This document shows positions 1-7,709 of a stretch of DNA of 64,000 nt, one piece after another; the stretch's first letter is position 1, and every line of letters begins with the position of its first letter. The stretch is from contig NZ_SWFP01000001.1 of NCBI RefSeq assembly GCF_005869225.1, forward strand, positions 372,001-436,000. Direction: 5' to 3'. Made by a program: the position numbers and the translations under genes. The notes under the pieces were generated by a model. The model saw only the letters and a list, made by a program, of their open reading frames with translations, did not search any database and had not been told where the DNA came from. Source of the stretch: Dyadobacter bucti (GTDB lineage Bacteria; Bacteroidota; Bacteroidia; Cytophagales; Spirosomataceae).

Positions 1-1726
1 AAAAAGAAGATTCTTCCAGAAGCTCCGATTTCTGCCTGTTTTCCAGAATGATCTGCAATATCGAAGCGCACCTGTTCACCACCTTTAATTCTTCCTCTTC
101 GGGTTCCTTTTTCTCATTGTAATATACCCCGAAAGTTGCCATCACCTCTCCTTCCGAGCTGATGATCGGATGCGACCAGCAGGCGCGGAGGTTGTATTGC
201 AGGGCAAGGTGCTTATAGTCGGCCCATACAGGGTCGTTGGCAATATCACTGACTATGACAGTCTTCTTAAAGAATGCGGCCGCGCCGCACGATCCGGCTG
301 ACGGGCCCATGGCTACGCTATCCGCCATCTCGCAATATGCTTCCGGAAGCGATGGTGCCAGCCAGTGCCGGAGATGGTTGTCTATTACCTTATATATAGA
401 GCAATGCATATTGGGAAATATTTCCTCGATGCCCCTCAGGTATTTCGATAAGAGTGTCTGGATTTCAGTATCTCCGGAGGAATTGATTTCGAGTACGGAT
501 TTCTCGAGACGACCGAGTTCCTCCATACGTTTGGTCTCGGTGATATCCACCATTAATCCCCTCGCACACACGGGCCGGCCGTTTTCCCGTATTACCGACA
601 CCACATCCTTGATCCATACAACATTTCCGTCTGCCTTGATCATCCTGTACTCGCAGGTGTAGTTGCGGTTCCTTTTCAGTTGGCGCTGGCAATAGTCAAT
701 CGCTTCTGCTCGGTCTGCCGGGTGAATATGGTTTTTCCAGAATTCCCGTTCGCTCAGCCATTCCATGGGTGTAAAACCAAGGATATCCTGTACATGGTCG
801 CTCACAAAGAAAAATTCCATTGTATCGAGGTCTGCCTCCCAGACAATTCCGCGGATGGTCTGAATGAGCGATTCAAACTGGTTTCTTGACTCCGTCAGCG
901 ACTGTTCGGTTTGCCTTATTTCAGTAATGTCCTGGGCCGCCCCGAAAATCCGGGTGATACCATCTTTGTGCTCGACCTGCCCTGTTGTCCTGATCCAGCG
1001 TTCGTTGCCTTTGGCGGTCATGATACGCGCCTGAAAATCAAACAGGCTGCCGTCTTCAATGGCTTTTTCCACCAATGCGATAAAATTCCGTCTGACACCC
1101 TCTTCCACATAAAACGCCAACACACTTTCGAAGGTCGGATCATAAGCCGGGCCGACCTCGTGGATATCACGCACCACTTCCGACCACGTCACCTCATTGG
1201 TGGCAAGGTTTACCTCCCAGCTTCCCACCCTGGCTATGCGCTGAGTCTCTTCGAGTATTTTGCCGTTTCTGATCAGATTGGCGTGCGCAAGCTTCTCATT
1301 TTCCTGGGTCTGTACGACCTCAGTAACATCTGTCAGTGAACGCACAATAAACTCTACCTCGCCGGCGGAATTAAGAACAGGCGTATTAGCAGCCACCAGG
1401 TATACAACAGTACCGGAGAAATTATTTTCGTACCGGATCACGGGCGTTTTATTGGGACGTTTTTCATTGACTACTCTTTCGAGCAACATTCCCCAGTCGG
1501 CAGTTTTGAACTCAGGATTGGCAGCAAAAATTTCAGGGAAACCCCGACCGACCAGATACTCCCGCGTCGTATTGACCAGGGCAAGGTACGCGTCGTTTAC
1601 CTGTGCAATGGTAAAGACCGGAGAATCAGGCAGCACGATCATGCTGGGCACAGGCAGTATTTTAAAAATTTCAGCCAACGAATTAAACTCTTCCGTCTCC
1701 GTTAACAGGGATTCCAAAGTTCTCAT
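1..1726 (-). CDS. Multi-PAS/GAF sensor protein, probably histidine kinase (partial, runs off the left edge)
   Basis: Reading the minus strand from the ATG at 1726 gives an open frame of 575 codons with no stop before base 1. It holds three PAS-type segments (about residues 15-130, 150-270 and 275-395) and then a GAF-like segment (about 405-555). PAS/PAC hallmarks visible are GAAQDITEIRQTEQSL and ARGLMVDITETKRMEE; the GAF part contains SAGSCGAAAFFKKTV and SDIANDPVW, typical of GAF domains in Bacteroidota hybrid kinases. No transmembrane segment is visible, so it is probably cytoplasmic. The expected HisKA/HATPase output lies outside the window, so the kinase call is inference. The start is the first ATG after an in-frame TAG 60 bases upstream. 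Confidence 0.8.
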   Translation of the reverse strand, partial: MRTLESLLTETEEFNSLAEIFKILPVPSMIVLPDSPVFTIAQVNDAYLALVNTTREYLVGRGFPEIFAANPEFKTADWGMLLERVVNEKRPNKTPVIRYENNFSGTVVYLVAANTPVLNSAGEVEFIVRSLTDVTEVVQTQENEKLAHANLIRNGKILEETQRIARVGSWEVNLATNEVTWSEVVRDIHEVGPAYDPTFESVLAFYVEEGVRRNFIALVEKAIEDGSLFDFQARIMTAKGNERWIRTTGQVEHKDGITRIFGAAQDITEIRQTEQSLTESRNQFESLIQTIRGIVWEADLDTMEFFFVSDHVQDILGFTPMEWLSEREFWKNHIHPADRAEAIDYCQRQLKRNRNYTCEYRMIKADGNVVWIKDVVSVIRENGRPVCARGLMVDITETKRMEELGRLEKSVLEINSSGDTEIQTLLSKYLRGIEEIFPNMHCSIYKVIDNHLRHWLAPSLPEAYCEMADSVAMGPSAGSCGAAAFFKKTVIVSDIANDPVWADYKHLALQYNLRACWSHPIISSEGEVMATFGVYYNEKKEPEEEELKVVNRCASILQIILENRQKSELLEESSF

Positions 1727-2657
1727 AAAGTACAGTTCAAAGTCCAGGTCGCTTCCATACTGATTGACAATCCAAGGCCATTGCTATCAGCAATAAAGTC
1801 CTCAATCAAAAGCTGTCTAAAAAAGCTTCTGATAAAAAACAGCCCGGTTTTGTTAATTGATTTATTGCAGCAAAAAACAAGACACTTTGGAAGTCCGGTC
1901 CCGAAAAGGCCTTGTATACTAACAGCTCAAAAGTGACTGTATTCCATTTACAAAAAACAAAATAACTCGACAAAACAGAAAAAAGTACTTCTATATTCAT
2001 TTTTATCTTTCAATTTCTGAATCAGTTCTTTTATCAGGCTTTTTATTCCAAAGAAGTTAAAAAGATACGTTTAATTTTCATGATTTGGAAAGACATTCAG
2101 CGATATAATTAGTCCAGCAGCATCAATCACTGGATTAAACCAAACAAAAAAATGTAAGTATTAATTTGAATAATTGTAAAATATATTTAATTTCCGCCGT
2201 AATATTAAAACTACCTTTGAGAGAGGTAGCTGTACTTTCAAAAAACTCACTGGCTTTGCACAGGCACATCATTCATCCGTTTCTCAGTGTGCTTGTTTAG
2301 TAATCTCTATTACCCTTCATAATTGCGGATCATTCTTTATTGCTGCTTTTTTACGCAAAAGCTCTGATGATTCTGTATAACTTTTTTCAAAAGGAATTCA
2401 ATTAGACAGTTAATCAACGTCCAGCAAAAATTGACCATCTATTTACACACTATCCGCTGCATCCATGATATATACAGAAGTGCGCCCGTCGCCTGAAAGT
2501 TAACACCCTCCACATTTTTATCGTTAGAGTCTAGCCTCGTGGTTACCCTGGGCCTAGATTTCATTTTCAACTAAATATCAATTGACATGACTTTCGACAC
2601 CTCATGAAAAAACTAAAATCCAAGGTTTATTAATTCACTTCATCCATCAGATATGAC
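1727..2657. other. Long AT-rich intergenic region
   Basis: About 930 bases separate the sensor gene (minus) from the first T9SS gene (plus). The stretch is AT-rich, with only short ORFs lacking recognisable products. It must carry divergent promoters; one candidate plus-strand element is listed at 2212. Nothing resembling a tRNA, riboswitch or insertion sequence was seen. Confidence 0.6.
2212..2233 (+). promoter_or_regulatory. Candidate -7 element with overlapping small hairpin
   Basis: TACCTTTG at 2212-2219 fits the Bacteroidota -7 consensus TAnnTTTG. It overlaps a 6-bp inverted repeat (CTACCT ... AGGTAG). A clear -33 TTTG at the right spacing is not visible, and the next gene starts more than 400 bases downstream, so this is tentative. 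Confidence 0.3.
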
Positions 2658-3950
2658 ATGAAACAAGTTATAATTTATCTTCTGCTGCTGACAACGGTGC
2701 ATTTCGCCGCAAACGCGCAGTTTACGGCCGGCTCAGACGGATTCGTGATTGTTGACGAGACCCAGGTCGTCATCGACGGGCTTACGTTGAGGCCCACAGC
2801 GGGCGACCTCAATATCAACAACAACACCCTGAGCATTTCACCAACCCCGATTGCGGGGAACCCGACAGGAAGTATCGCCAGGGTATACTCTTTTACAACG
2901 CCAGTACCCTTTTCAGGGGTCGTAGGTATCATTTTTCTCACCAGCGAGCTGAATGGAAATACAGAAGAAGATCTGGAAGTTTCATTCACAAATACCACTG
3001 GAACCGCCTTTGAAATATCCACAGGCAGCACCAACGACCTGGAATTGCACCATGTATACAATACCCTGGTGGAAGACCTCTCCTCGGCGACCGCTACCAA
3101 TGCCAGCAGCAGCCTGCCCGTTACACTCGTTGACTTTACCGTCAGGAAAGAAGGCGCAAATGCGCAGCTTGCATGGAGCACATCGGCGGAAACAAACAGC
3201 GATTATTTCGAGGTACAAAGAAGCCAGAATGCAAAGAACTGGGAGGTAGTGGCAAAAGTCAATGCAAAGGGGGAAAGCAACGGGCTACACGGCTACTCCT
3301 ATGCCGATGCAAGACCGCTGGCCAACGGGAACAATTTCTACAGACTGAAAATGGTCGATCAGGACCAGACTTTCGCTTACAGTGTGATTCGCCAACTGTC
3401 ATTTGAAGGCAACCCGCTCACGGCCACCATGTTCCCCAACCCTACTGCCGGAAAGCTCGTCATCAGGCTCGACGACTGGACCAATGTCAGCACCGTGCAG
3501 ATCACCAACCTGCAGGGTAAGGTAGTTTACGAAGCGATGCCAGTAAAAACCATGGACGGCAACGCCGAAATTGATATGAAATCACTGCCCAGCGGCGCTT
3601 ACATTGTCAAAATCAACCGTACAGCAGGCGTCGCAAGTGCCCTTAAAATCATCAGACAATAAGTTTATTCTTTAATATTCTACACTTTCATCTTAACAAT
3701 CTTTCGATATGAGACAGATCCTTACACTAGGGGTGTTCCTTACACTTCTTTTAACAGGCAGCACCATTTTTGCGCAAGTCGGCGTGGGTACGATTACACC
3801 AAATCAAAGTGCACAACTTGACGTAACTTCCACTAACAAAGGTTTCCTGCCACCCCGGCTGACCCTTGCTCAACGTGGAACCATACCATCTCCTGTTGCA
3901 GGGCTTTTGATTTACCAGACTGACAATACCCCAGGCTTTTATTATTTTGA
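2597..3950 (+). repeat. Tandem duplication, copy 1
   Basis: Homology with 4927-6280 starts abruptly at ACACCTCATGAAAAA and runs through the whole T9SS gene and the first 80 or so codons of the next gene. From about 2597 to 3540 the copies look identical apart from a one-base indel in an A-run and one base just before the gene. Four substitutions appear in the last 120 bases of the T9SS gene; the spacer and the start of the second gene are clearly more diverged, and homology is lost in the head domain. Confidence 0.9.
2658..3662 (+). CDS. Secreted T9SS type A sorting-domain protein, copy 1
   Basis: The 334-residue protein has a Sec signal peptide (MKQVIIYLLLLTTVHFAANA, cleaved before QFTAG). 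A beta-rich N-terminal domain of unknown function covers about 21-150. An Fn3-like segment (about 152-240) begins at SLPVTLVDFTVRKEG and includes the FYRLKMVDQDQ pattern common before T9SS tails. The last 80 residues form a type A sorting domain with MFPNPTAGKLVIRL and SGAYIVKI. It is therefore expected to cross the outer membrane by T9SS and be anchored at the surface. It is followed 46 bases downstream by a stalk/head surface protein, and the pair recurs at 4987. The two copies differ by one residue, N here and D there, in MDGNAEID. The N-terminal domain is not recognised. Confidence 0.88.
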   Translation: MKQVIIYLLLLTTVHFAANAQFTAGSDGFVIVDETQVVIDGLTLRPTAGDLNINNNTLSISPTPIAGNPTGSIARVYSFTTPVPFSGVVGIIFLTSELNGNTEEDLEVSFTNTTGTAFEISTGSTNDLELHHVYNTLVEDLSSATATNASSSLPVTLVDFTVRKEGANAQLAWSTSAETNSDYFEVQRSQNAKNWEVVAKVNAKGESNGLHGYSYADARPLANGNNFYRLKMVDQDQTFAYSVIRQLSFEGNPLTATMFPNPTAGKLVIRLDDWTNVSTVQITNLQGKVVYEAMPVKTMDGNAEIDMKSLPSGAYIVKINRTAGVASALKIIRQ

Positions 3951-4476
3951 TGGCGACTCATGGCAACCGTTCAACCAGAACTTCAGCACCGCGTCCGTGG
4001 GATTTGCTGCCTCAAAAACCGCTGCTGCGATCAGTGCCAGTGGAACCATTACTGATTGGACCACAACACAATATTCTTCAACGCCGGGTGCATTCAACAC
4101 TGCGACCGGTGTTTACACGGTACCGGCAACGGGAGTGTATAAAATAACTGCAACTATAAATTATGCGACCGCAGCAGCGCTATCCGTTTCGCTGGGAGCA
4201 GGTATCGATCCAGGTTTTGAGGTAAGAAATCTGACCACGTCCACCTCCATAGCGGGCGGGTTATTTCCTGTATTAAATGTAAATGTGGTCCTTGTTTTAA
4301 CATTACGGGCTGTTCTCGGAAATGGCACGGTCAATTTTACAGGTACCGCCCCGCTCACAGCAGGCCAGACACTTGATCTTTATTACAATGCCGATGGCCT
4401 TTCACTGGCTCTAAACCTGGGAGGCATAAGCTCCACCAGTCCAGGGATCCAGTGGTCTGTTGTTAAAATTGATTAG
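3709..4476 (+). CDS. Surface stalk protein with C1q/TNF-like head
   Basis: The 255-residue protein has a signal peptide ending at STIFAQ. A conserved stalk of about 75 residues follows ([16 protein letters not shown], then [20 protein letters not shown]), the usual start of Bacteroidota tail-fibre-like surface proteins. From about residue 95 a jelly-roll head begins; FNTATGVYTVPATGVYKI (about 128-145) is the C1q-family signature pattern, and the protein ends in a beta strand (IQWSVVKID), as C1q-like domains do. The head probably trimerises and binds a ligand (family knowledge). No T9SS tail is present, so the outer-membrane route is unclear; the preceding T9SS protein may be its partner. The paralogue at 6038 keeps the stalk but has an unrelated head. 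Confidence 0.75.
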   Translation: MRQILTLGVFLTLLLTGSTIFAQVGVGTITPNQSAQLDVTSTNKGFLPPRLTLAQRGTIPSPVAGLLIYQTDNTPGFYYFDGDSWQPFNQNFSTASVGFAASKTAAAISASGTITDWTTTQYSSTPGAFNTATGVYTVPATGVYKITATINYATAAALSVSLGAGIDPGFEVRNLTTSTSIAGGLFPVLNVNVVLVLTLRAVLGNGTVNFTGTAPLTAGQTLDLYYNADGLSLALNLGGISSTSPGIQWSVVKID

Positions 4477-4534
4477 CAAGACAATCCCTATAAAATCATT
4501 TTTTTAACCGAAAACGATCGTGCGACCTGCAATG

Positions 4535-4567
4535 GGCTGTTCCAGATCTCTTTGATTTGGAACAGCC
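4535..4567 (+). terminator. Hairpin after the C1q-head gene
   Basis: A perfect 10-bp inverted repeat, GGCTGTTCCA / TGGAACAGCC, lies 58 bases after the stop codon. There is no T-run after it, so it may be a weak terminator or an mRNA 3' stabiliser. Its stem resembles that of the terminator after the second copy at 6884. Confidence 0.5.
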
Positions 4568-4986
4568 AAGCTGATATGATGTCTGATCTAAAATCCCTTT
4601 TCCGAGTCGCCCTGTTCACTGAACACACATTATGAAAGCGGGAAAAAATGATCTGGCAAGGAAAAAACACGTAAAAATCTAATTTTTCTCTTAAATAGTT
4701 TTATTTTAATAAAAGTAGTTGTATCTTGCTTTATAGAAATACTTCTAACAAGAAGTTTTTGCTTTTAACACTGTTCACACACTTAAATATTTGATCCGGC
4801 AAAAACGTATATATATAGCGTTAGCGCCCGGCCCCTCCATAACCTGCTAAAACAAACGAATTTCAGTCTACCTGTCCCATGCTATGGGCTGAATGCCTAT
4901 GTCGAACCAAAACCAATCCCTTATGAACACCTCATGAAAAACTAAAATTCAAGGTTTATTAATTCACTTCATCCATCAGATATGAC
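4568..4986. other. Intergenic region upstream of duplicated copy 2
   Basis: This AT-rich stretch has a small hairpin (ACTTCT-AACA-AGAAGT near 4741). Apart from the last 60 bases, which belong to the duplication, it shows no similarity to the region upstream of copy 1, so the two copies are probably controlled by different promoters. Confidence 0.5.
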
Positions 4987-6280
4987 ATGAAACAAGTTAT
5001 AATTTATCTTCTGCTGCTGACAACGGTGCATTTCGCCGCAAACGCGCAGTTTACGGCCGGCTCAGACGGATTCGTGATTGTTGACGAGACCCAGGTCGTC
5101 ATCGACGGGCTTACGTTGAGGCCCACAGCGGGCGACCTCAATATCAACAACAACACCCTGAGCATTTCACCAACCCCGATTGCGGGGAACCCGACAGGAA
5201 GTATCGCCAGGGTATACTCTTTTACAACGCCAGTACCCTTTTCAGGGGTCGTAGGTATCATTTTTCTCACCAGCGAGCTGAATGGAAATACAGAAGAAGA
5301 TCTGGAAGTTTCATTCACAAATACCACTGGAACCGCCTTTGAAATATCCACAGGCAGCACCAACGACCTGGAATTGCACCATGTATACAATACCCTGGTG
5401 GAAGACCTCTCCTCGGCGACCGCTACCAATGCCAGCAGCAGCCTGCCCGTTACACTCGTTGACTTTACCGTCAGGAAAGAAGGCGCAAATGCGCAGCTTG
5501 CATGGAGCACATCGGCGGAAACAAACAGCGATTATTTCGAGGTACAAAGAAGCCAGAATGCAAAGAACTGGGAGGTAGTGGCAAAAGTCAATGCAAAGGG
5601 GGAAAGCAACGGGCTACACGGCTACTCCTATGCCGATGCAAGACCGCTGGCCAACGGGAACAATTTCTACAGACTGAAAATGGTCGATCAGGACCAGACT
5701 TTCGCTTACAGTGTGATTCGCCAACTGTCATTTGAAGGCAACCCGCTCACGGCCACCATGTTCCCCAACCCTACTGCCGGAAAGCTCGTCATCAGGCTCG
5801 ACGACTGGACCAATGTCAGCACCGTGCAGATCACCAACCTGCAGGGTAAGGTAGTTTACGAAGCGATGCCAGTGAAAACCATGGACGGCGACGCCGAAAT
5901 TGATATGAAATCACTGCCCAGCGGCGCTTACATTGTCAAAATCAACCGTACAGCAGGCGTGGCAAGTGCCCTTAAAATCATCAGGCAATAAGGTTATTTT
6001 TTAATGTTCTACACTTTCATCTTAACAATTTTCCGATATGAAACAGATCCTTACACTAGGGGTTTTCCTCACACTTCTTTTAACAGGCAGCACCATTTTT
6101 GCACAAGTCGGAGTAGGTACGATCACTCCCGATCAAAGTGCGCAACTTGATGTATCTTCCACTAACAAAGGTCTGCTTGCTCCCAGGATGACGCTTGCTC
6201 AACGCGGTACCATTCCTACCCCAGCCGACGGGCTTCTCATTTATCAGACCGACAATACCCCAGGGTTTTACATGCGTGAG
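4927..6280 (+). repeat. Tandem duplication, copy 2
   Basis: Direct repeat of 2597-3950, offset by about 2.33 kb. See copy 1 for the pattern of identity, which falls stepwise from 5' to 3'. Confidence 0.9.
4987..5991 (+). CDS. Secreted T9SS type A sorting-domain protein, copy 2
   Basis: 334 residues, identical to the 2658 gene except for N to D in MDGDAEID. It has the same signal peptide, unknown N-terminal domain, Fn3-like segment and T9SS tail (MFPNPTAGKLVIRL). The near-perfect DNA identity, including synonymous sites over the first 900 bases, argues for a very recent duplication or ongoing gene conversion. It is followed 46 bases downstream by the BclB-head protein. Copies this similar can recombine and delete or amplify the unit. 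Confidence 0.88.
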   Translation: MKQVIIYLLLLTTVHFAANAQFTAGSDGFVIVDETQVVIDGLTLRPTAGDLNINNNTLSISPTPIAGNPTGSIARVYSFTTPVPFSGVVGIIFLTSELNGNTEEDLEVSFTNTTGTAFEISTGSTNDLELHHVYNTLVEDLSSATATNASSSLPVTLVDFTVRKEGANAQLAWSTSAETNSDYFEVQRSQNAKNWEVVAKVNAKGESNGLHGYSYADARPLANGNNFYRLKMVDQDQTFAYSVIRQLSFEGNPLTATMFPNPTAGKLVIRLDDWTNVSTVQITNLQGKVVYEAMPVKTMDGDAEIDMKSLPSGAYIVKINRTAGVASALKIIRQ

Positions 6281-6862
6281 TCAGGACAATGGGTAAGGCT
6301 TGCGAATATGAGCAACCTCAACGTTTCGGGCTCTGCAATCATTCCATATGCCTCGGGAACACCTGTTGTCCTCACTACTGTACTCGGAGGGCTTCTTAAT
6401 ACATCATCACTTGTAGGCTTCGGAAGCTCAGCAACGGGCGTTAGCATTGCGGGTGGTACAGTAGACTTGACCGGAGGCCCCGGAATATTACTGAACACCG
6501 CTTTTTCAATGCCCAGGGACGGCATTATCGAATCTGTGAGCGCATATTTCAGCACCACAGCGGCATTAAGTCTTATTGGAAGTACCGTGACGATTACGGC
6601 TCAGCTGTACCAATCGACAACGCCAAACAATACATTCACTGCTGTCCCAGGCGCGGTGGTAACACTTGCTCCTCCTTTTACCGGCATTTTAGCACTTGGT
6701 TCAATTTCCAATGGAATTACCACAGGGCTATCGATTCCTGTAACCGCACAAACAAGGTTATTAATGGTATATACGGCAAATGTTACCGCGGGAATTGACA
6801 TAGCAAGTACTATCGCCGGCTATGCAAGCGGGGGGGTATCCATCGCTGCTTCCGTCCCCTGA
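6038..6862 (+). CDS. Surface stalk protein with BclB-like head
   Basis: This 274-residue paralogue of the 3709 product has the same signal peptide and stalk up to about residue 80 ([10 protein letters not shown]). After that the head is different: from about residue 97, [20 protein letters not shown], then [40 protein letters not shown], and near the end [19 protein letters not shown]. This is very close to the BclB C-terminal domain of Bacillus exosporium and other Firmicutes collagen-like glycoproteins (recognised from memory of the family). The head is probably a trimeric jelly roll. Its presence on a Bacteroidota stalk suggests domain acquisition or exchange. Confidence 0.78.
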   Translation: MKQILTLGVFLTLLLTGSTIFAQVGVGTITPDQSAQLDVSSTNKGLLAPRMTLAQRGTIPTPADGLLIYQTDNTPGFYMRESGQWVRLANMSNLNVSGSAIIPYASGTPVVLTTVLGGLLNTSSLVGFGSSATGVSIAGGTVDLTGGPGILLNTAFSMPRDGIIESVSAYFSTTAALSLIGSTVTITAQLYQSTTPNNTFTAVPGAVVTLAPPFTGILALGSISNGITTGLSIPVTAQTRLLMVYTANVTAGIDIASTIAGYASGGVSIAASVP

Positions 6863-6883
6863 CATTATGATTTTTATAAATTT

Positions 6884-6919
6884 AAAAGGAGCTGTTCCGA
6901 TCTGGAGCAGCTCCTTTTT
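6884..6919 (+). terminator. Intrinsic terminator after the BclB-head gene
   Basis: A perfect 11-bp stem, AAAAGGAGCTG / CAGCTCCTTTT, is followed by T, 21 bases after the stop codon. The A-rich left arm also makes it usable from the minus strand for the convergent DUF3606 gene. Confidence 0.85.
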
Positions 6920-6946
6920 GCCGATGCACAATTACTGGTTACCAAC

Positions 6947-7123
6947 TTACCTCGTAAAATAGTCCCGAACGTCATCTGCGGACACCCCTACTTCTTTAAC
7001 GGCCTGCCGAAGTTCCGCCTCTGTTATTTCCAGCGCGTGGGTCCAGAAATCGATATCGTACTCCTCGTTCAGGTTTATCTTGCTCCCGTCGGCCGATCCG
7101 GTCTCTATGCTGTTGTCTGCCAT
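6947..7123 (-). CDS. DUF3606 family small protein
   Basis: A 58-residue minus-strand protein starting MADNSIETGSADGSKINLNE. The core INLNEEYDIDFWTHALEIT, then ELRQAVKEVGVSADDVRDYF, matches the DUF3606 pattern (IN.....YW...... L..AV..VG.....V..Y). DUF3606 proteins are small, cytoplasmic and of unknown function, and are common in Bacteroidota and Proteobacteria. It is transcribed away from the BlaI gene, and its start lies 112 bases from the 44-bp palindrome, so it may share that operator; this is inference. Confidence 0.8.
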   Translation of the reverse strand: MADNSIETGSADGSKINLNEEYDIDFWTHALEITEAELRQAVKEVGVSADDVRDYFTR

Positions 7124-7234
7124 AACATTCTTGATTTAGTGTACGTACTTTTAGTCAGCGCGCTAAAAAACCATTCCATGGGTAGCAATTAGGAAAGTGA
7201 AATCAAAAAACACCATTGCAAGCACATAAAAACA

Positions 7235-7283
7235 ATACTCCTAATTATTTAGTTTGCAAACTAAATAATTAGGAGTATCTTTG
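7235..7283 (+). promoter_or_regulatory. 44-bp perfect palindrome overlapping the blaI-operon promoter
   Basis: Bases 7235-7278 form a perfect 22+22 palindrome (left arm starting ATACTCCTAATTATTTAG, centre TTTGCAAA). A textbook Bacteroidota promoter is embedded: TTTG at 7253-7256, 19 bases, then TATCTTTG at 7276-7283. A repressor bound to the dyad would cover the -33 box and spacer. The gene 40 bases downstream is a BlaI-type repressor, so this is most likely its autoregulatory operator. Confidence 0.85.
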
Positions 7284-7323
7284 GATCATCAGTTTACCTT
7301 ATGCTGAAAAATATCAGTTTTTT

Positions 7324-7698
7324 ATGGAAATAAGATCCCTGACCCGTGCGGAAGCCGAGATCATGAAAATTTTATGGCAACTCGAGAAGGCTTTCATTAA
7401 AGACATTCTGGCCCTGATGCCGGACCCCAAACCTGCATACAATACCGTTTCCACTTTTATCCGGATACTCGAAAAGAAAAATGTGGTAGGTCATACTACG
7501 TATGGAAATACACACCAGTATTTCCCGCTGATCAGCGAGGAAGAATACAAGCGCCATGAAGTACAGCAGCTAATGGCTAATTATTTTGATAATTCGGTAG
7601 AAAACCTGGTTTCATTTTTTGTAAAAGACAATCATCTCAAGACCAAGGATTTTGATGAAATCATGAAGTTTATCAATGAAAACAAAAGCAAACAATAA
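7324..7698 (+). CDS. BlaI/MecI/CopY family transcriptional repressor
   Basis: The 124-residue winged-helix repressor starts MEIRSLTRAEAEIMKILWQL, followed by the recognition part PKPAYNTVSTFIRILEKKN; both are hallmarks of the BlaI/MecI family. Family members bind as dimers to dyad operators and are removed by proteolysis, triggered by a membrane M56 peptidase. That peptidase is the next gene, 11 bases downstream. The large palindrome immediately upstream is the likely operator. No beta-lactamase gene lies nearby, so the regulon is probably envelope-related rather than resistance. Confidence 0.92.
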   Translation: MEIRSLTRAEAEIMKILWQLEKAFIKDILALMPDPKPAYNTVSTFIRILEKKNVVGHTTYGNTHQYFPLISEEEYKRHEVQQLMANYFDNSVENLVSFFVKDNHLKTKDFDEIMKFINENKSKQ

Positions 7699-7709
7699 CA
7701 CGGATTTTC

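Noticed and set aside
237..1763. Four plus-strand ORFs of 69-167 codons
   Set aside because: They lie antisense to a continuous minus-strand frame with clear PAS and GAF domains.
1806..2000. 64-codon minus-strand ORF in the AT-rich intergenic region
   Set aside because: No recognisable product; Phe-rich composition typical of chance AT-rich ORFs.
4488..4670. 60-codon minus-strand ORF after the C1q-head gene
   Set aside because: Overlaps the terminator hairpin and has no recognisable features.
2597..6280. Composite transposon
   Set aside because: No transposase, terminal inverted repeats or target-site duplication around the direct repeats.
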